DNA from: Corynebacterium atypicum
Lineage (GTDB): Bacteria; Actinomycetota; Actinomycetes; Mycobacteriales; Mycobacteriaceae
Direction: 5' to 3'
Assembly: GCF_000732945.1 (NCBI RefSeq)
Contig: NZ_CP008944.1
Span: forward strand, 2,242,310 to 2,306,309
DNA: 64,000 nt
Shown here: positions 1 through 10,293 of the stretch, piece after piece
Numbering within the stretch: position 1 is the first letter of the stretch
How the letters are laid out: each line of letters opens with the position of its first letter
Program-made: the position numbers and the translations under genes
The notes under the pieces: model-generated
Told to the model about the DNA's origin: nothing
The model's input: only the letters and a program-made list of their open reading frames with translations
The model's database searches: none

Positions 1-1208
<1,208 letters not shown>

Positions 1209-1424
1209 GAAAATTTAATCAGAAAAACCAAGCACAAAGCCTGACACCTGACACACAAAAAATACTGACAAAAATAAACTCAAAAGATGAACAAAAAAAA
1301 TGCATCCAAAAGCAGTCAGCACCAGCCAACACCCAAAAACGGGCCAACCGGCACACACCCACCACACACCCCAAACAAACAAGAGCGCGCAGCAGACAAC
1401 AACCACCACAAGACACACAAAAAG

Positions 1425-1458
1425 TACATCAACACACTATCGAGTTCTCACACAACAC
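1425..1458 (-). promoter_or_regulatory. rrn leader antitermination-type element
   Basis: On the minus strand this reads as a TTGTGTGAGAACTC-type element followed by GATAGTGTGTTG. It closely resembles the leader element found upstream of mature rRNA in mycobacteria and corynebacteria, which carries the boxA-like antitermination signal. The flanking 1209-1424 stretch is unusually A-rich on the plus strand (C/A-biased) and holds no credible gene, as expected for transcribed rrn spacer. Confidence 0.6.
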
Positions 1459-1605
1459 GAATCCGCGATCACACCAGCGCAGACGCCCGTGTGAACCGTG
1501 GTTTCACTGAAGATTTTGTCAGCGCCTGTTTTCCTGCCGCCTTCTCACCATCCCGGGCTTCGTACCTCGGTCGGCGGGGCGCTGTCGGTCGCGCTGACTG
1601 ATATG

Positions 1606-1634
1606 AATCTACACATCGGGCCGAACAAACACAA
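1606..1634 (-). promoter_or_regulatory. candidate rrn promoter
   Basis: On the minus strand a -35-like TTGTGT (1629-1634) is separated by exactly 17 bp from a -10-like TAGATT (1606-1611), about 400 bp upstream of the 16S 5' end. The 1209-1922 stretch between 16S and the GntR gene contains no supported gene and is best read as leader plus promoter region; other promoters may lie in 1640-1900. Confidence 0.4.
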
Positions 1635-1922
1635 CTTCCCTGGTCAGGCCGTAAATCGAAGCTCCGGAGGGCAGCCAAGGCACCCACACCTACTGCTGTG
1701 GCGTCGCCAGTAGCCCGCTTACGGCGCCCTCCAGGAGGAACGGCCTTCCGATAACAGCGCTTTGCCAACGGCGAGCAACCGGCACATCACCGACCCACAG
1801 CTAGCCGGAGACAGCCCGAGACCGGGTAACCACCTGCGCGAACTATCGAAACATTCCCCTGCGCATCATCGACTCTTCGGCAAGGTTCGGCAGGTTTGCT
1901 AACTACCTCACGACAGCCCACC

Positions 1923-2297
1923 TCACGCGTACAGCCCGCGGCTCTCCGCAACTCGGTCGATGAGCGCGTGCAGCTCGGCCCGCGTCATCGCGATGCGCGC
2001 GGTTTCGTCGATAAGCGGCGCAACGTAGTCGCGGGCAAAGCTCTCCCTCCTGCTGGCGCGCAGGCGCTCGCGGGCCCCGGCGCTGACGAACATGCCGATC
2101 CCGAGGCGTTTTTCTAGCAACCCTTCAACCTGGAGGACCTGCAACCCTCGTCGGGCGGTCGCGGGATTGACGCCGTGGAAGCGCGCGAGCTCGTTTGTTG
2201 ACGGCGCGCGTTCCCCCTCGTTGAGCGCCCCATCCGCGATGGAGTCCGCAATCAGCATGGCGATTTGTTGGAACAGCGGAGCCGTGGGCTCTTCCAT
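1923..2297 (-). CDS. GntR-family transcriptional regulator (YtrA-like, short form)
   Basis: About 124 residues, the usual size of the YtrA subfamily of GntR repressors, which have a winged-helix N-terminus and only a short helical dimerisation tail. The N-terminus shows the GntR signature: PLFQQIAMLIADSI, then the recognition segment with STNELARFHGVNPATARRGL and EGLLEKRLGIGMFV. The ATG at 2297 is preceded by AGGAAGGG; a TTG two codons upstream is also open. YtrA-type regulators normally sit in front of ABC transporter genes, but none is present here: downstream lies the rRNA operon. A matching palindrome (2562-2585) lies upstream. Family assignment is firm; the regulated genes are unknown. 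Confidence 0.85.
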   Translation of the reverse strand: MEEPTAPLFQQIAMLIADSIADGALNEGERAPSTNELARFHGVNPATARRGLQVLQVEGLLEKRLGIGMFVSAGARERLRASRRESFARDYVAPLIDETARIAMTRAELHALIDRVAESRGLYA

Positions 2298-2737
2298 CCG
2301 CAACCCTTCCTGTCTTTAACCTTCTCCAACGAGTTTTTCGTCTCCCGACCAACCCTCCGCCCCGCCGCGTCGCGTGTTTGGACCAGGCAGGCAACCCCGG
2401 CAACGCTGGTCCGCTGGCGGTCGCGGCGCCGCGCGCCATGATGCAGCTTCGCCAGCGGGGTCGACGAGCCCAACAGCCTTGCCGACGCCTCGCCGACGCC
2501 GGCCACAGCACCAATGCGCCACCGACGCCAGCTCGGGCCCGCGCGGCCACTCTGCCACCTAGGTTAGTTAGTAGAGTAACTAACCCTCGAGGTTTTACAG
2601 GAATGCACCACCCACGGCTCCACAAACCGCAGTGACCTGGGCTTTTGCCACCCGGTATCGACGTTGTTCCGCGGTTGGTGCATTCTTGGGAGAGAACGTT
2701 ATTTACCAACCTAGTTAGCGAACGGACTTTAGGAGCC
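2298..2737. other. 440-bp divergent intergenic region
   Basis: The stretch lies between the GntR gene (minus) and the NYN gene (plus). Long open frames run through it on both strands, as expected at this GC content, but none has a plausible start or recognisable product. It holds the 9-bp-arm palindrome at 2562-2585, and a related partial motif (CCTAGTTAG) lies near 2708-2719, just upstream of the NYN gene. Nothing else is recognised. Confidence 0.4.
2562..2585. promoter_or_regulatory. perfect palindrome, candidate GntR operator
   Basis: GGTTAGTTA (2562-2570), a 6-bp spacer and TAACTAACC (2577-2585) form a perfect 9-bp-arm inverted repeat. AT-rich palindromes of this design are typical operators of YtrA-type GntR regulators. 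Its place between the divergent GntR and NYN genes suggests it controls one or both. No binding evidence is available from sequence. Confidence 0.5.
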
Positions 2738-4225
2738 ATGCTTGAACGCACACTTGTCTTCGTCGACACCAGCTACCTGTTGGCGAGCTTTTATAACTCG
2801 TGGGACACGGGGGCCCGCACCCAGCTAGAGATCGATCTCCCGGATGTGGTCTGCGTGCTGGGCCAGATGGTGGAAAACCAGCTGCATCAGCCGATTCACC
2901 GCCAGCTCTGGTACGACGGCATCCCGGACTCCGGCCCGCACCGCTACCAGCGGGCCCTGCGCACGTGCGACGGCGTGCGGTTGCGCGCCGGCCAGCTCAT
3001 CGAGTGGGGCGAGCGGCGCACCCAGAAGGCCGTAGACACGCGGCTAGTAGCCGATATGGTGCTTGCCGCCGTGGACCAGCAGTGCTCCGACATCGTGCTG
3101 GTTTCCGGCGATGCGGACATGATCCCCGGGGTGAGTGAAGCGGCCCGGCGGGGGGTGCGCGTGCACCTCTACGGCTTCGGCTGGGATTCGATGTCCTCGG
3201 CACTTCGCCACCACTGTGACACGACGACGATCCTCGATCCGCGTGAGGACTTCGCCGATTCGATGCGCCTGGAGGTTCTCGAGGGCCCGATACCGCCGGT
3301 GGTGCGCGAGAAGCCGATCGGCGATGCGGAGCCGCCGGAGGAGCCTGGGCTGAGCCCGATCCCGGAGAGCGCTAACCCCGCGGCGAGGGCCCATCGAGAC
3401 CCCGCGCGAACGGGCGGTGAGCACACGGACCGCGCGGACGGGGACGCGCCCGCTACGCCTACCGCGCTCAGCGACGCCCATGTGGGCGGCGCGCACGCGG
3501 AAGAAAAGGCCGCGGAAGGCGAGGCGGTGGCGGCCCAGGACCGACAGTTTGAGGCCGCGCGTAGCCAATCGCCGCTTTCCCACGAGGGCCGCGACGGCGC
3601 AGAGACGTCCAGGCTGGAGCAGGATCCGGTTGGCTTGGGCGCGCCCGGTAACGCAGCTGCTAGCCCGGTGGAGCGATCGCTTGTCGACGCCGCGTCGACG
3701 CAACCCACCCGCCACGGCGAGGCGGAGGCGGCCTCCTCGGAGTCGACCGATAGGGCATGCTCGACGCCTGCCGCGCCCCGGTCCGGGATCGTCTCGTCAG
3801 ACGACGTCGCCGAGCCCCCGGCCAGCGGCGATGTGAACGGGCCGGCCGGCGAAGGTGCCGCTACGGATTCCAGTCTGAAACCGCGGCCGAAGCCTTCAAT
3901 GATGGCGCCTAAGCGGCGGCTGCGGTCCCGCTACGTCCCGCTGCCGAATGAGGTGTGGGCGTCGGCCGGCTACCAGACGCCGTTCGACGTCGGCCAGCAG
4001 TACGCCAGGTGGTGGTATGACAACGCGGCGACGAACGACCAGCGCGACCAGGCGCACCTACTCTCCGGCGGCGGGCTACCGCCAGCGGTGGATCGGCCCT
4101 TGTTGCAGTTCGCTTGCGAGACGCTGCATGAGTACACGCTCAGCGAGTCCCAGCGGGTGAACCTGCGCGACGGTTTCCACGCGGGGATCCGCGGGGTGCT
4201 GATTAATGTTCGTCGCGACGATTAG
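2738..4225 (+). CDS. NYN (PIN-like) domain protein with acidic disordered middle
   Basis: About 495 residues. Residues 1-180 form a NYN domain, a PIN-like fold usually found in putative RNases: the start VFVDTSYL carries the first acidic residue, KAVDTRLVADM the middle one, and DIVLVSGDADMIPGV the last catalytic-type aspartates. Residues about 190-405 are a low-complexity Ala/Glu/Pro-rich linker. Residues about 410-495 form a compact conserved-looking tail rich in aromatic residues. The ATG at 2738 was chosen because GGAG lies just upstream and it begins the domain exactly; the frame is open to 2645. The stop overlaps that of pspA (convergent). The RNA-processing role is inferred from the family; the substrate is unknown. 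Confidence 0.8.
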   Translation: MLERTLVFVDTSYLLASFYNSWDTGARTQLEIDLPDVVCVLGQMVENQLHQPIHRQLWYDGIPDSGPHRYQRALRTCDGVRLRAGQLIEWGERRTQKAVDTRLVADMVLAAVDQQCSDIVLVSGDADMIPGVSEAARRGVRVHLYGFGWDSMSSALRHHCDTTTILDPREDFADSMRLEVLEGPIPPVVREKPIGDAEPPEEPGLSPIPESANPAARAHRDPARTGGEHTDRADGDAPATPTALSDAHVGGAHAEEKAAEGEAVAAQDRQFEAARSQSPLSHEGRDGAETSRLEQDPVGLGAPGNAAASPVERSLVDAASTQPTRHGEAEAASSESTDRACSTPAAPRSGIVSSDDVAEPPASGDVNGPAGEGAATDSSLKPRPKPSMMAPKRRLRSRYVPLPNEVWASAGYQTPFDVGQQYARWWYDNAATNDQRDQAHLLSGGGLPPAVDRPLLQFACETLHEYTLSESQRVNLRDGFHAGIRGVLINVRRDD

Positions 4226-5082
4226 CCTCGTCCCGCATCGTCGTCGCCGGTTTCTCGCTCAGCGGCCTCCGCGGGCTCTGCAACCTCGGTAACGTCGACG
4301 GCCTCGGCGGCGTGTGACTTCGCGGCCCCGGCGCCACCGGCGTTGAGCTCTGCGGCCTCGGCACCGCCGCGCAACTCGGCGCGGATCTCTTCGAGCCGGC
4401 TAGCGGCGCGCATGTCGCCTGCGGCACTGGCGAACTGCGCCATCTGCTGCTGGGCCGCGGTGCCGGCTAGTTCCTGGCGCCCGAGGGCCTCGGCGTAGCG
4501 GCGCTCGATCTTGTCGCGGATGGAATCGAGAGTGGGCACGGAATCTTCTTCCGGAGCACTGGGAAGCCCGGCTGCCGCCCCGGCGCTTGCTTCCTGCATC
4601 GCGGTCTGATCAATCTGCCGGCTGAGCTCGTCGATCTGAGAGAGCTGCTCCGCGAGCTTGGCCTCCGATTGCTGCTGCTGCTTTTTCGCCTCCTCGGCTG
4701 CCGCAGCGGCCTGCCGGTAGTTTTCCGTGGCCTGTTCCAACTCCTGCTCCACGGCGACGAGCTGGGTGGCCAGTATCTCGGCGGCGTTGCCCAACTCCGT
4801 GGCCTTACGTTGGTCTTGGGCTTGGGCGGCGTCGGCCTGGCGGAGCGCTTGACGGGTCTGTTCTTCGCGGGTATCTCGTTCTTGGCGCAGCCGGTCGAGT
4901 TTGATCGACAACTGCTTCTCATTTCCTATCACCCGCGCGGCTTGCGCCGATATCTCCTGGTGTTGGCGGCGCGCTTCGTCCGCTGCTTGTTTGATCTGCA
5001 CGCGTGGATCAGCGTTTTCATCGATCTTCGCGTCCAACGAGCTAAGGAGGTATTTCCAGCCCTTACTCAACGGATTCGCCAT
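4222..5082 (-). CDS. pspA: PspA/IM30 family phage-shock protein
   Basis: 286 residues, almost entirely predicted coiled coil. The N-terminus (MANPLSKGWKYLLSSLDAKID, then PRVQIKQAADEARRQHQEI) is the recognisable actinobacterial PspA start, with an amphipathic helix followed by long Gln/Glu/Lys/Ala heptads to about residue 230 and an acidic, Ala/Glu-rich C-terminal tail. PspA/IM30 proteins bind the inner face of stressed membranes and form scaffolds. The gene converges on the NYN gene and their stop codons overlap by 4 bp. No pspF-like or pspBC-like partner is adjacent. It stands as a single gene between the NYN gene and the thioredoxin gene. Confidence 0.85.
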   Translation of the reverse strand: MANPLSKGWKYLLSSLDAKIDENADPRVQIKQAADEARRQHQEISAQAARVIGNEKQLSIKLDRLRQERDTREEQTRQALRQADAAQAQDQRKATELGNAAEILATQLVAVEQELEQATENYRQAAAAAEEAKKQQQQSEAKLAEQLSQIDELSRQIDQTAMQEASAGAAAGLPSAPEEDSVPTLDSIRDKIERRYAEALGRQELAGTAAQQQMAQFASAAGDMRAASRLEEIRAELRGGAEAAELNAGGAGAAKSHAAEAVDVTEVAEPAEAAERETGDDDAGRG

Positions 5083-5237
5083 CGCCAGGCCAGCCTTTCT
5101 TCCGTCTTCGCCTCTGCCTTTAGGTGGGCAAAGCGCGCTACGCGCCCGTTGCCCGTGTGGTCAATCTTACGGGGCTTCACGGACGCTTCTGGGCGCGGCT
5201 GGCTGGCGTCGCCGCCTTCTTTTACTACTGAGCGGGG

Positions 5238-5606
5238 TTACTTGCCTGCGTTTTGCTCGGCGACCTGCTTGCGCACGTCTTCCATGTCCAGGCCCTTGAC
5301 CTGGTTGACCAGGTCTTCCAGCGCGGCCGGCGGCAGCATCCCGGAGTCGCGGAAGACGAGGATGCCGTCGCGGAAGGCCATCAGGGTCGGAATCGCCTGG
5401 ATCTCGAGAGCGGCGGCGAGGTTCTGGTTGGCCTCCGTGTCGAGCTTGGCAAAGGTGACGTCGGTGTGGTCCTCCGAGGCCTTTTCAAAGGTCGGGGCGA
5501 ATGCCCGGCACGGCCCGCACCACGATGCCCACGCGTCGACGAGCACGATGCCCTCGGCGGTGACGGTCTGTTCAAAGTTAGCCTCGTTGACGTCGATGGT
5601 TGCCAT
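5238..5606 (-). CDS. thioredoxin-fold protein (WCGPC)
   Basis: 122 residues, slightly longer than classical thioredoxin (about 105). The redox motif WCGPC lies near residues 30-34 in the context VLVDAWASWCGPCRAFAP, and the cis-proline follows in IQAIPTLMAF. The C-terminal extension of about 18 residues (MEDVRKQVAEQNAGK) is charged. A good ribosome-binding site (GGAGACC) precedes the ATG. It is distinct from the trxB-linked trxA at 62.3 kb and is probably a second cytosolic thioredoxin. It diverges from copA; the ~240 bp between them hold the copA promoter. Confidence 0.9.
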   Translation of the reverse strand: MATIDVNEANFEQTVTAEGIVLVDAWASWCGPCRAFAPTFEKASEDHTDVTFAKLDTEANQNLAAALEIQAIPTLMAFRDGILVFRDSGMLPPAALEDLVNQVKGLDMEDVRKQVAEQNAGK

Positions 5607-5784
5607 AGGTGGGTCTCCTTTGGGTTTTGTTCGTCGTTCGTTTCGTCGGGTTGGTCTGTCTGTCCTCCCACAACGGTAAGAGGTCGAACCTTATTCCCGT
5701 GAGGGATTTTATAGGTTTCACCGCCACATTGACAGCCCGCCGCCTGGACGCCAATGTCGGCAATCTTAACCGCGGGCGGAGCCC

Positions 5785-5813
5785 TGGAGTTATACCCCTG
5801 GGGGGTATATAAT
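5785..5813 (+). promoter_or_regulatory. copA promoter with CsoR-like operator in the spacer
   Basis: A perfect inverted repeat TATACCCC (5791-5798), TGG, GGGGTATA (5802-5809) fits the G-tract palindromes bound by CsoR-family copper repressors. A consensus -10 TATAAT occupies 5808-5813 and, at 17 bp spacing, a weak -35 (TGGAGT) is at 5785-5790. The palindrome therefore fills the spacer between -35 and -10, an arrangement expected for repression. The 17-bp spacing argues against a MerR/CueR-type activator, which needs 19-20 bp. No csoR gene is in the window. Confidence 0.65.
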
Positions 5814-5847
5814 GGGCGCCGCGTAAATGAAAGGGAGGAATCGCACC

Positions 5848-8175
5848 GTGACGCAACTCGCCCACATCGACCTCGGCGTGACCGGCATGACCTGCACGTC
5901 CTGCTCCAACCGGGTCGAGCGCAAGCTCAACAAGCTCGATGGCGTCACCGCGACGGTCAACTTTGCCACCGAGACGGCCGGGGTGGACTATGACCCCACG
6001 CTCGCCGCGCCGGACGAGCTGATTTCGGTGGTGAAAAAGACCGGTTACGGCGCGTTCGCGCTTGCCGACGTTCCGACGACTCCCGCCGCATCGACGGGGC
6101 CGGGCGCCGGACGCGGCGAGCCGAGTGCGGCGGAAGGTTCCGCTCCCGCCGGCGCCGCCCGCGCGGGCGATCCGGCCAGCCAGGCGCGCGCCGCGCACGC
6201 GGACTACCTCAAGCAGCACCTCATCCTCGCCGCTGTGCTCACCGTGCCGGCCGCGGTGCTATCGATGGTCCCCTCCCTGCAGTTCGAGCACTGGCAGTGG
6301 CTGGTCTTCGCGCTGGTCAGCCCCGTCTACTTCTGGGCCGGGTGGCCCTTCCACCGCGCCACGCTGACCAACCTGCGCCACGGTACGTTCACCATGGACA
6401 CCCTGATCTCGCTGGGTACTACCGCGGCCTACGCGTGGAGCGTGTGGGCGCTGTTTTTGGGCACCGCCGGCGATCCGGGCATGCGCATGCACATGTCGAT
6501 TACCGCGCACGCGCACTCTTCCGGCGACGAGATTTACCTGGAGACGGTCGGCGTGGTCATCACCTTCTTGCTGCTGGGCCGGTGGTTTGAGACCCGGGCG
6601 AAGGGGAAGTCCTCGGAGGCGCTGCGCGCACTGCTGGAGATGGGCGCCAGCTCCGCGCGGGTGGTGCGCGCCGACCGGGAGCGCGAGATCCCGGTCGACG
6701 CGCTGCAGATCGGCGACGTAGTCGTCGTTCGCTCCGGCGAGAAGATCCCCGCTGACGGCGTCGTGACCAGCGGCGCCTCCGCCGTCGACGAGTCGATGCT
6801 CACCGGGGAGTCGGTACCCGTCGAGGTCGCCTGCGGCTCGCCCGTCACCGGAGCCACGCTCAACACCTCGGGCCGCCTCCTCGTTGAGGTGACCCGCGTG
6901 GGCGCGGACTCCACACTGGCCCAGCTCGGGCGGTTGGTTACGGAAGCGCAGGCTAAGAAGGCGCCGGTGCAGCGTCTGGTAGATCGCATCACCCAGTGGT
7001 TCGTCCCCGCGGTGCTGTTGGCGGCGGTGGTGACGCTCGTCGGGCACCTGGCCACGGGCAGCGCTTACGCCGATTCCTTCGCCGCGGCTTTGGCCGTGCT
7101 CATCATCGCCTGCCCGTGCACGCTGGGGTTGGCCACCCCCACCGCGCTTTTGGTGGGAACGGGCCGCGGGGCGCAGCTCGGGCTGTTGATCAAGGGGCCC
7201 GAAGTGCTGGAATCCACCCGGCGCGCCGATACGGTGGTCCTGGACAAGACGGGTACGGTCACCACGGGCACGATGGCACTCACCGGGCATCACGGCTGCG
7301 GTGCTGTCGCGAACGACGACGCCCTGCTCATGGCGGCCGCGGTCGAGCGTGGCTCGGAGCACCCCATCGGAGCAGCCATCGTGGCCGGAGCGCAGCGCCT
7401 TTCGCACCCGTCAGGAAGTCTCGATGGGATTCCGGCAGCCACGGAGTTTGCCTCGACGCCGGGGCGCGGCGTGAGCGCCACCGTGAACGGCCACGAGGTT
7501 GCCGTCTCCCGCCCGGACCGGGCCAGCTTGCCCGCGTCCGCCGCCGCGCTCGTCGACGCCGCCGAGCAGGAGGGCGCCACCGCAGTCACCGTCACAATCG
7601 ATTCCCAGGTGGCCGGCGTGCTGACCGTGCGCGACGAGGTCAAGGGCTCTTCAGCCGAGGCCATCGCGGCCTTCCGCCGACTCGGGCTCGAGCCGATCCT
7701 GCTGACCGGAGACAACGAGGGCGCGGCGCAGGCCGTCGCCCGCACGCTCGGCATCGAGCGGGTCATCGCGCGCGTGCTTCCCGAGGAAAAGGTCGAGGCC
7801 GTGGCCTCGTTGCGCGCCGAGGGCCGGGTGGTGGCCATGCTGGGCGACGGCGTGAACGACGCCGCCGCGCTCGCCACGGCGGACTTGGGCATCGCGATGG
7901 GGGCGGGTTCCGACGTCGCGATCGAGGCCAGCGACATCACCTTGATGAATAGCGATCCGCGGTCGGCCGCGGACGCCATTCGGCTGTCCCGGCGCACGCT
8001 GGGCACCATCAAGGGCAACCTGTTCTGGGCCTTCGCCTACAACGTGGCGCTCATCCCGGTTGCGGCCCTGGGCCTGCTCAATCCGATGTTCGCCGGGATC
8101 GCGATGGCCTTTTCGAGCGTCTTTGTGGTGAACAACTCGCTGCGGCTGCGGCGGTTCCGCTCCGCCTTTGCCTAG
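5848..8175 (+). CDS. copA: copper-translocating P1B-type ATPase
   Basis: About 775 residues. An N-terminal heavy-metal-associated domain carries the metal ligand motif GMTCTSCS. A membrane region follows, with the channel motif CPC in [10 protein letters not shown] that defines monovalent-copper-type P1B-1 ATPases. Then come the phosphorylation motif DKTGTVT, the SEHPIGAAI nucleotide-binding HP motif and the hinge [10 protein letters not shown]. Near the C-terminus are the conserved NN and SLRLRRF. The GTG at 5848 is preferred because AGGGAGGA lies 7 bp upstream and the HMA domain starts straight after; an in-frame ATG at 5827 has no such site. The CsoR-like operator supports copper export. 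The stop shares the CTAG tetramer with dnaB. Confidence 0.92.
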   Translation: MTQLAHIDLGVTGMTCTSCSNRVERKLNKLDGVTATVNFATETAGVDYDPTLAAPDELISVVKKTGYGAFALADVPTTPAASTGPGAGRGEPSAAEGSAPAGAARAGDPASQARAAHADYLKQHLILAAVLTVPAAVLSMVPSLQFEHWQWLVFALVSPVYFWAGWPFHRATLTNLRHGTFTMDTLISLGTTAAYAWSVWALFLGTAGDPGMRMHMSITAHAHSSGDEIYLETVGVVITFLLLGRWFETRAKGKSSEALRALLEMGASSARVVRADREREIPVDALQIGDVVVVRSGEKIPADGVVTSGASAVDESMLTGESVPVEVACGSPVTGATLNTSGRLLVEVTRVGADSTLAQLGRLVTEAQAKKAPVQRLVDRITQWFVPAVLLAAVVTLVGHLATGSAYADSFAAALAVLIIACPCTLGLATPTALLVGTGRGAQLGLLIKGPEVLESTRRADTVVLDKTGTVTTGTMALTGHHGCGAVANDDALLMAAAVERGSEHPIGAAIVAGAQRLSHPSGSLDGIPAATEFASTPGRGVSATVNGHEVAVSRPDRASLPASAAALVDAAEQEGATAVTVTIDSQVAGVLTVRDEVKGSSAEAIAAFRRLGLEPILLTGDNEGAAQAVARTLGIERVIARVLPEEKVEAVASLRAEGRVVAMLGDGVNDAAALATADLGIAMGAGSDVAIEASDITLMNSDPRSAADAIRLSRRTLGTIKGNLFWAFAYNVALIPVAALGLLNPMFAGIAMAFSSVFVVNNSLRLRRFRSAFA

Positions 8176-9740
8176 CCGCGGGCCATATCCACAAAGCGGG
8201 AGTACTTCAGTTGGTGCGCCACGGTAACCGTGGCGATCGGCCCGCCGCGGTGCTTGGCCAGGATGATGTCCGCCTCCCCGGCACGCTCGTTTTCCACGTC
8301 CTGGCTATCCGGCCGGTAGAGCAGCATCACGATGTCGGCGTCCTGCTCCAGCGAGCCGGACTCGCGCAGGTCGGCCAGCTGCGGGCGCTTGTCCGTGCGC
8401 GACTCTGGGCCGCGGTTGAGCTGGGAGATCGCGACCAAGGGAACCTCGAGCTCCTTGGCCAGCAGTTTCAGCTGGCGGGAGAACTCGGAGACCTCTTGCT
8501 GGCGCGATTCCACTTTCTTGCCCGAGCTCATCAGCTGCATGTAGTCGAGGACGATGAGCTTGAGGTCGTGCTTCTGCTTCAGCCGGCGCGCCTTCGAGCG
8601 AATGTCCATCATGGTCATGTTCGGCGAGTCGTCGATGAACAGCGGGGCTTCGGAGATGTCGCCGACACGGTTGGCCAGCCGGGTCCACGCGGCGTCATCC
8701 ATCCGCCCGGCGCGCATGTCCGCCAGGCTGATCTCGGTCTCGGCGGAGAGCAGCCGCATGGTGATTTCCGTCTTGGACATCTCCAAGGAGAAGATCACCG
8801 AGGTCATCCCGTGCTTCACGGAGCAAGAGCGGGCGAAGTCGAGGGCGAGCGTGGACTTGCCCACGCCGGGCCGGGCCGCCACGATCACCATCTGGCCCGG
8901 GTGGAGGCCCTGGGTGAGCGAGTCGAGGTCGATGAAGCCCGTGGGCACCCCCTGGGCGAGGCCGCCATTGGTGGTAATCAGGTCGATCTCGTCGAGGGTC
9001 GGCTGGAGCAGGTCAGCCAGCACCGTGTAGTCCTCCGCGGATTTGTCGCGGTTGACGGCAAAGACTTCCTGCTGCGCCATGTCCACCACGGTGTCTACCT
9101 CGGCGCCCTCCGCGCCCTCGTAGCCGAGCTGCACCACGCGCGTCCCGGCGTCGACAAGCCTGCGCAACGTCGCCTTCTCCGCGACGATCTCCGCGTAGTA
9201 GCGCGCGTTGGCGGCGGTGGGCACCGAAGAGATCAGGGTGTGTAAGTAAGGCGCCCCGCCGACGCGCTCCAGCTCGTTGAGGCGGTCAAGGCGCCCGGCG
9301 ACGATCACCGGGTCAATGTCCTTGGACTCGGAGAAGAGATCGATGATCGCCTTGTAGATGAGCGAGTGCGCGGGGTGGTAGAAGTCGTCCGGCGTGAGCA
9401 CTTCCACGATGTCCAGCACGGTGTTGGGGCTGAGCAGCATCGCGCCGATCACGCCCTGCTCCGCCTCGCGATCGTGCGGCGGCTGCCTGAACCCGCCGGA
9501 GGGCTCCGCCGCTCTGGAGCCATACTCGCCGCGCTGGCGGAAGCTGCGCCGCTTATCGATGCCACGATACTCGCCGTCGCCGTAATCCGCGCGCCGCGCC
9601 GGGGCCTGAACTTGGCCCTCGCGGTACCCCCCGGGGTAGTCACCGGCATCGCCCTCCGGCTCTGGGGGCAGGCTTTCCTCGAGCGGCTCGGTGGGCAACG
9701 CGTAATCGTCAAAACTTTGTTCTGAAGACGTGGAGCCCAT
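8172..9740 (-). CDS. dnaB: replicative DNA helicase DnaB
   Basis: About 522 residues. An N-terminal Asp/Tyr/Gly-rich disordered stretch of about 90 residues precedes the DnaB N-terminal domain ([15 protein letters not shown]) and the RecA-type motor: Walker A in ARPGVGKST, Walker B in [10 protein letters not shown] and the sensor region ISQLNRGPE. The ATG at 9740 has GGGGGAGG upstream; another in-frame start at 9767 lacks one. There is no intein. The gene follows rpsF-ssb-rplI in the usual actinobacterial order but is separated from rplI by 550 bp with DnaA boxes, so it probably has its own promoter. The long disordered N-terminus is an observation, with no function assigned. Confidence 0.97.
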   Translation of the reverse strand: MGSTSSEQSFDDYALPTEPLEESLPPEPEGDAGDYPGGYREGQVQAPARRADYGDGEYRGIDKRRSFRQRGEYGSRAAEPSGGFRQPPHDREAEQGVIGAMLLSPNTVLDIVEVLTPDDFYHPAHSLIYKAIIDLFSESKDIDPVIVAGRLDRLNELERVGGAPYLHTLISSVPTAANARYYAEIVAEKATLRRLVDAGTRVVQLGYEGAEGAEVDTVVDMAQQEVFAVNRDKSAEDYTVLADLLQPTLDEIDLITTNGGLAQGVPTGFIDLDSLTQGLHPGQMVIVAARPGVGKSTLALDFARSCSVKHGMTSVIFSLEMSKTEITMRLLSAETEISLADMRAGRMDDAAWTRLANRVGDISEAPLFIDDSPNMTMMDIRSKARRLKQKHDLKLIVLDYMQLMSSGKKVESRQQEVSEFSRQLKLLAKELEVPLVAISQLNRGPESRTDKRPQLADLRESGSLEQDADIVMLLYRPDSQDVENERAGEADIILAKHRGGPIATVTVAHQLKYSRFVDMARG

Positions 9741-9853
9741 GGCTAGAGCCTCCCCCTTTCTCGGCACGCAAGCGCCAGTTATACCGCTGGGGTACAGACT
9801 ACCGCAGCCGCCGGGCCGCCTTGCGCCGCCGTATCCGCTTCCTTATGGATTCC

Positions 9854-9920
9854 GTTATCCACAAGGGGTGTGGATAATTTCCGCATCGCTCGAGAGGGGT
9901 TGTGGACAACCTGGGGATAA
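9854..9920. promoter_or_regulatory. DnaA-box cluster A upstream of dnaB
   Basis: Four 9-mers in 67 bp: TTATCCACA (9854-9862, plus), its exact inverted copy TGTGGATAA (9868-9876), TGTGGACAA (9901-9909, the actinobacterial box TTGTCCACA on the minus strand) and TGGGGATAA (9912-9920, one mismatch). The first two form a palindromic pair with a 5-bp gap. They lie 114-180 bp upstream of the dnaB start. Confidence 0.7.
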
Positions 9921-10131
9921 CTCGGCCGTGTGAGTGATGTGCGGCACAGCTTTATCTTGCACGGCGAAGAAAAATCACGTTTTGCCAGTTCAGCACGGTT
10001 ATGGGAGCAGATTTCGGGACGCGTGGGCCGCGACACGCCGCGCATCGTGCGGGTTTGCACAACTGACAGGATGGTGTTACGCACCTGAAAAGCCCGTGGA
10101 CTGGGTAAATAAGGCCGTAAGCGAAGCCGAG

Positions 10132-10171
10132 TTTTCCACAGTTATCCACAGGTCTCCACAGGGCTTCACAG
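10132..10171 (+). promoter_or_regulatory. DnaA-box cluster B: four tandem 10-bp units
   Basis: Four consecutive decamers, each ending in CACAG: TTTTCCACAG, TTATCCACAG, GTCTCCACAG and GGCTTCACAG. The second contains a perfect DnaA box, the first has one mismatch and the last two are degenerate. The 10-bp period puts the sites on one helical face, like the closely spaced weak-box arrays on which DnaA oligomerises. The rest of the 9741-10293 intergenic stretch holds cluster A and a hairpin at 10185-10226; no gene is seen. Confidence 0.65.
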
Positions 10172-10184
10172 GCCACCGATACGG

Positions 10185-10226
10185 CAAACGGCCCCCGCGC
10201 CTCGCCTATGGCGCGAGGGCCGTTTG
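10185..10226 (-). terminator. hairpin downstream of rplI
   Basis: CAAACGGCCC (10185-10194) pairs with GGGCCGTTTG (10217-10226), with additional GCGC/GCGC pairing inside. It lies about 70 bp beyond the rplI stop. No clear U-run follows on the minus strand, so it may be a U-less actinobacterial terminator or another structured element. Confidence 0.5.
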
Positions 10227-10293
10227 TCACATGCTGTTGTCGTTGGCCACTACGGGGCGCAGGCCCCGAAAAGTGGCGTCGTCTGTTTCGCGC

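Noticed and set aside
2125..2769. 214-codon minus-strand open frame overlapping the GntR gene and its upstream region
   Set aside because: It is Arg/Gly/Trp-rich shadow coding typical of GC-rich DNA, crosses the operator palindrome and resembles no family.
3044..3715. 223-codon minus-strand frame inside the NYN gene
   Set aside because: It is antisense to a clear NYN domain, with no ribosome-binding site and a random composition.
8211..9245. 344-codon plus-strand frame opposite dnaB
   Set aside because: His/Arg/Gly-rich antisense shadow of a certain gene.
9741..10293. Chromosomal origin oriC
   Set aside because: DnaA boxes are present, but dnaA and dnaN are not, no AT-rich unwinding element is clear, and gene order places oriC beyond parB at the right edge.
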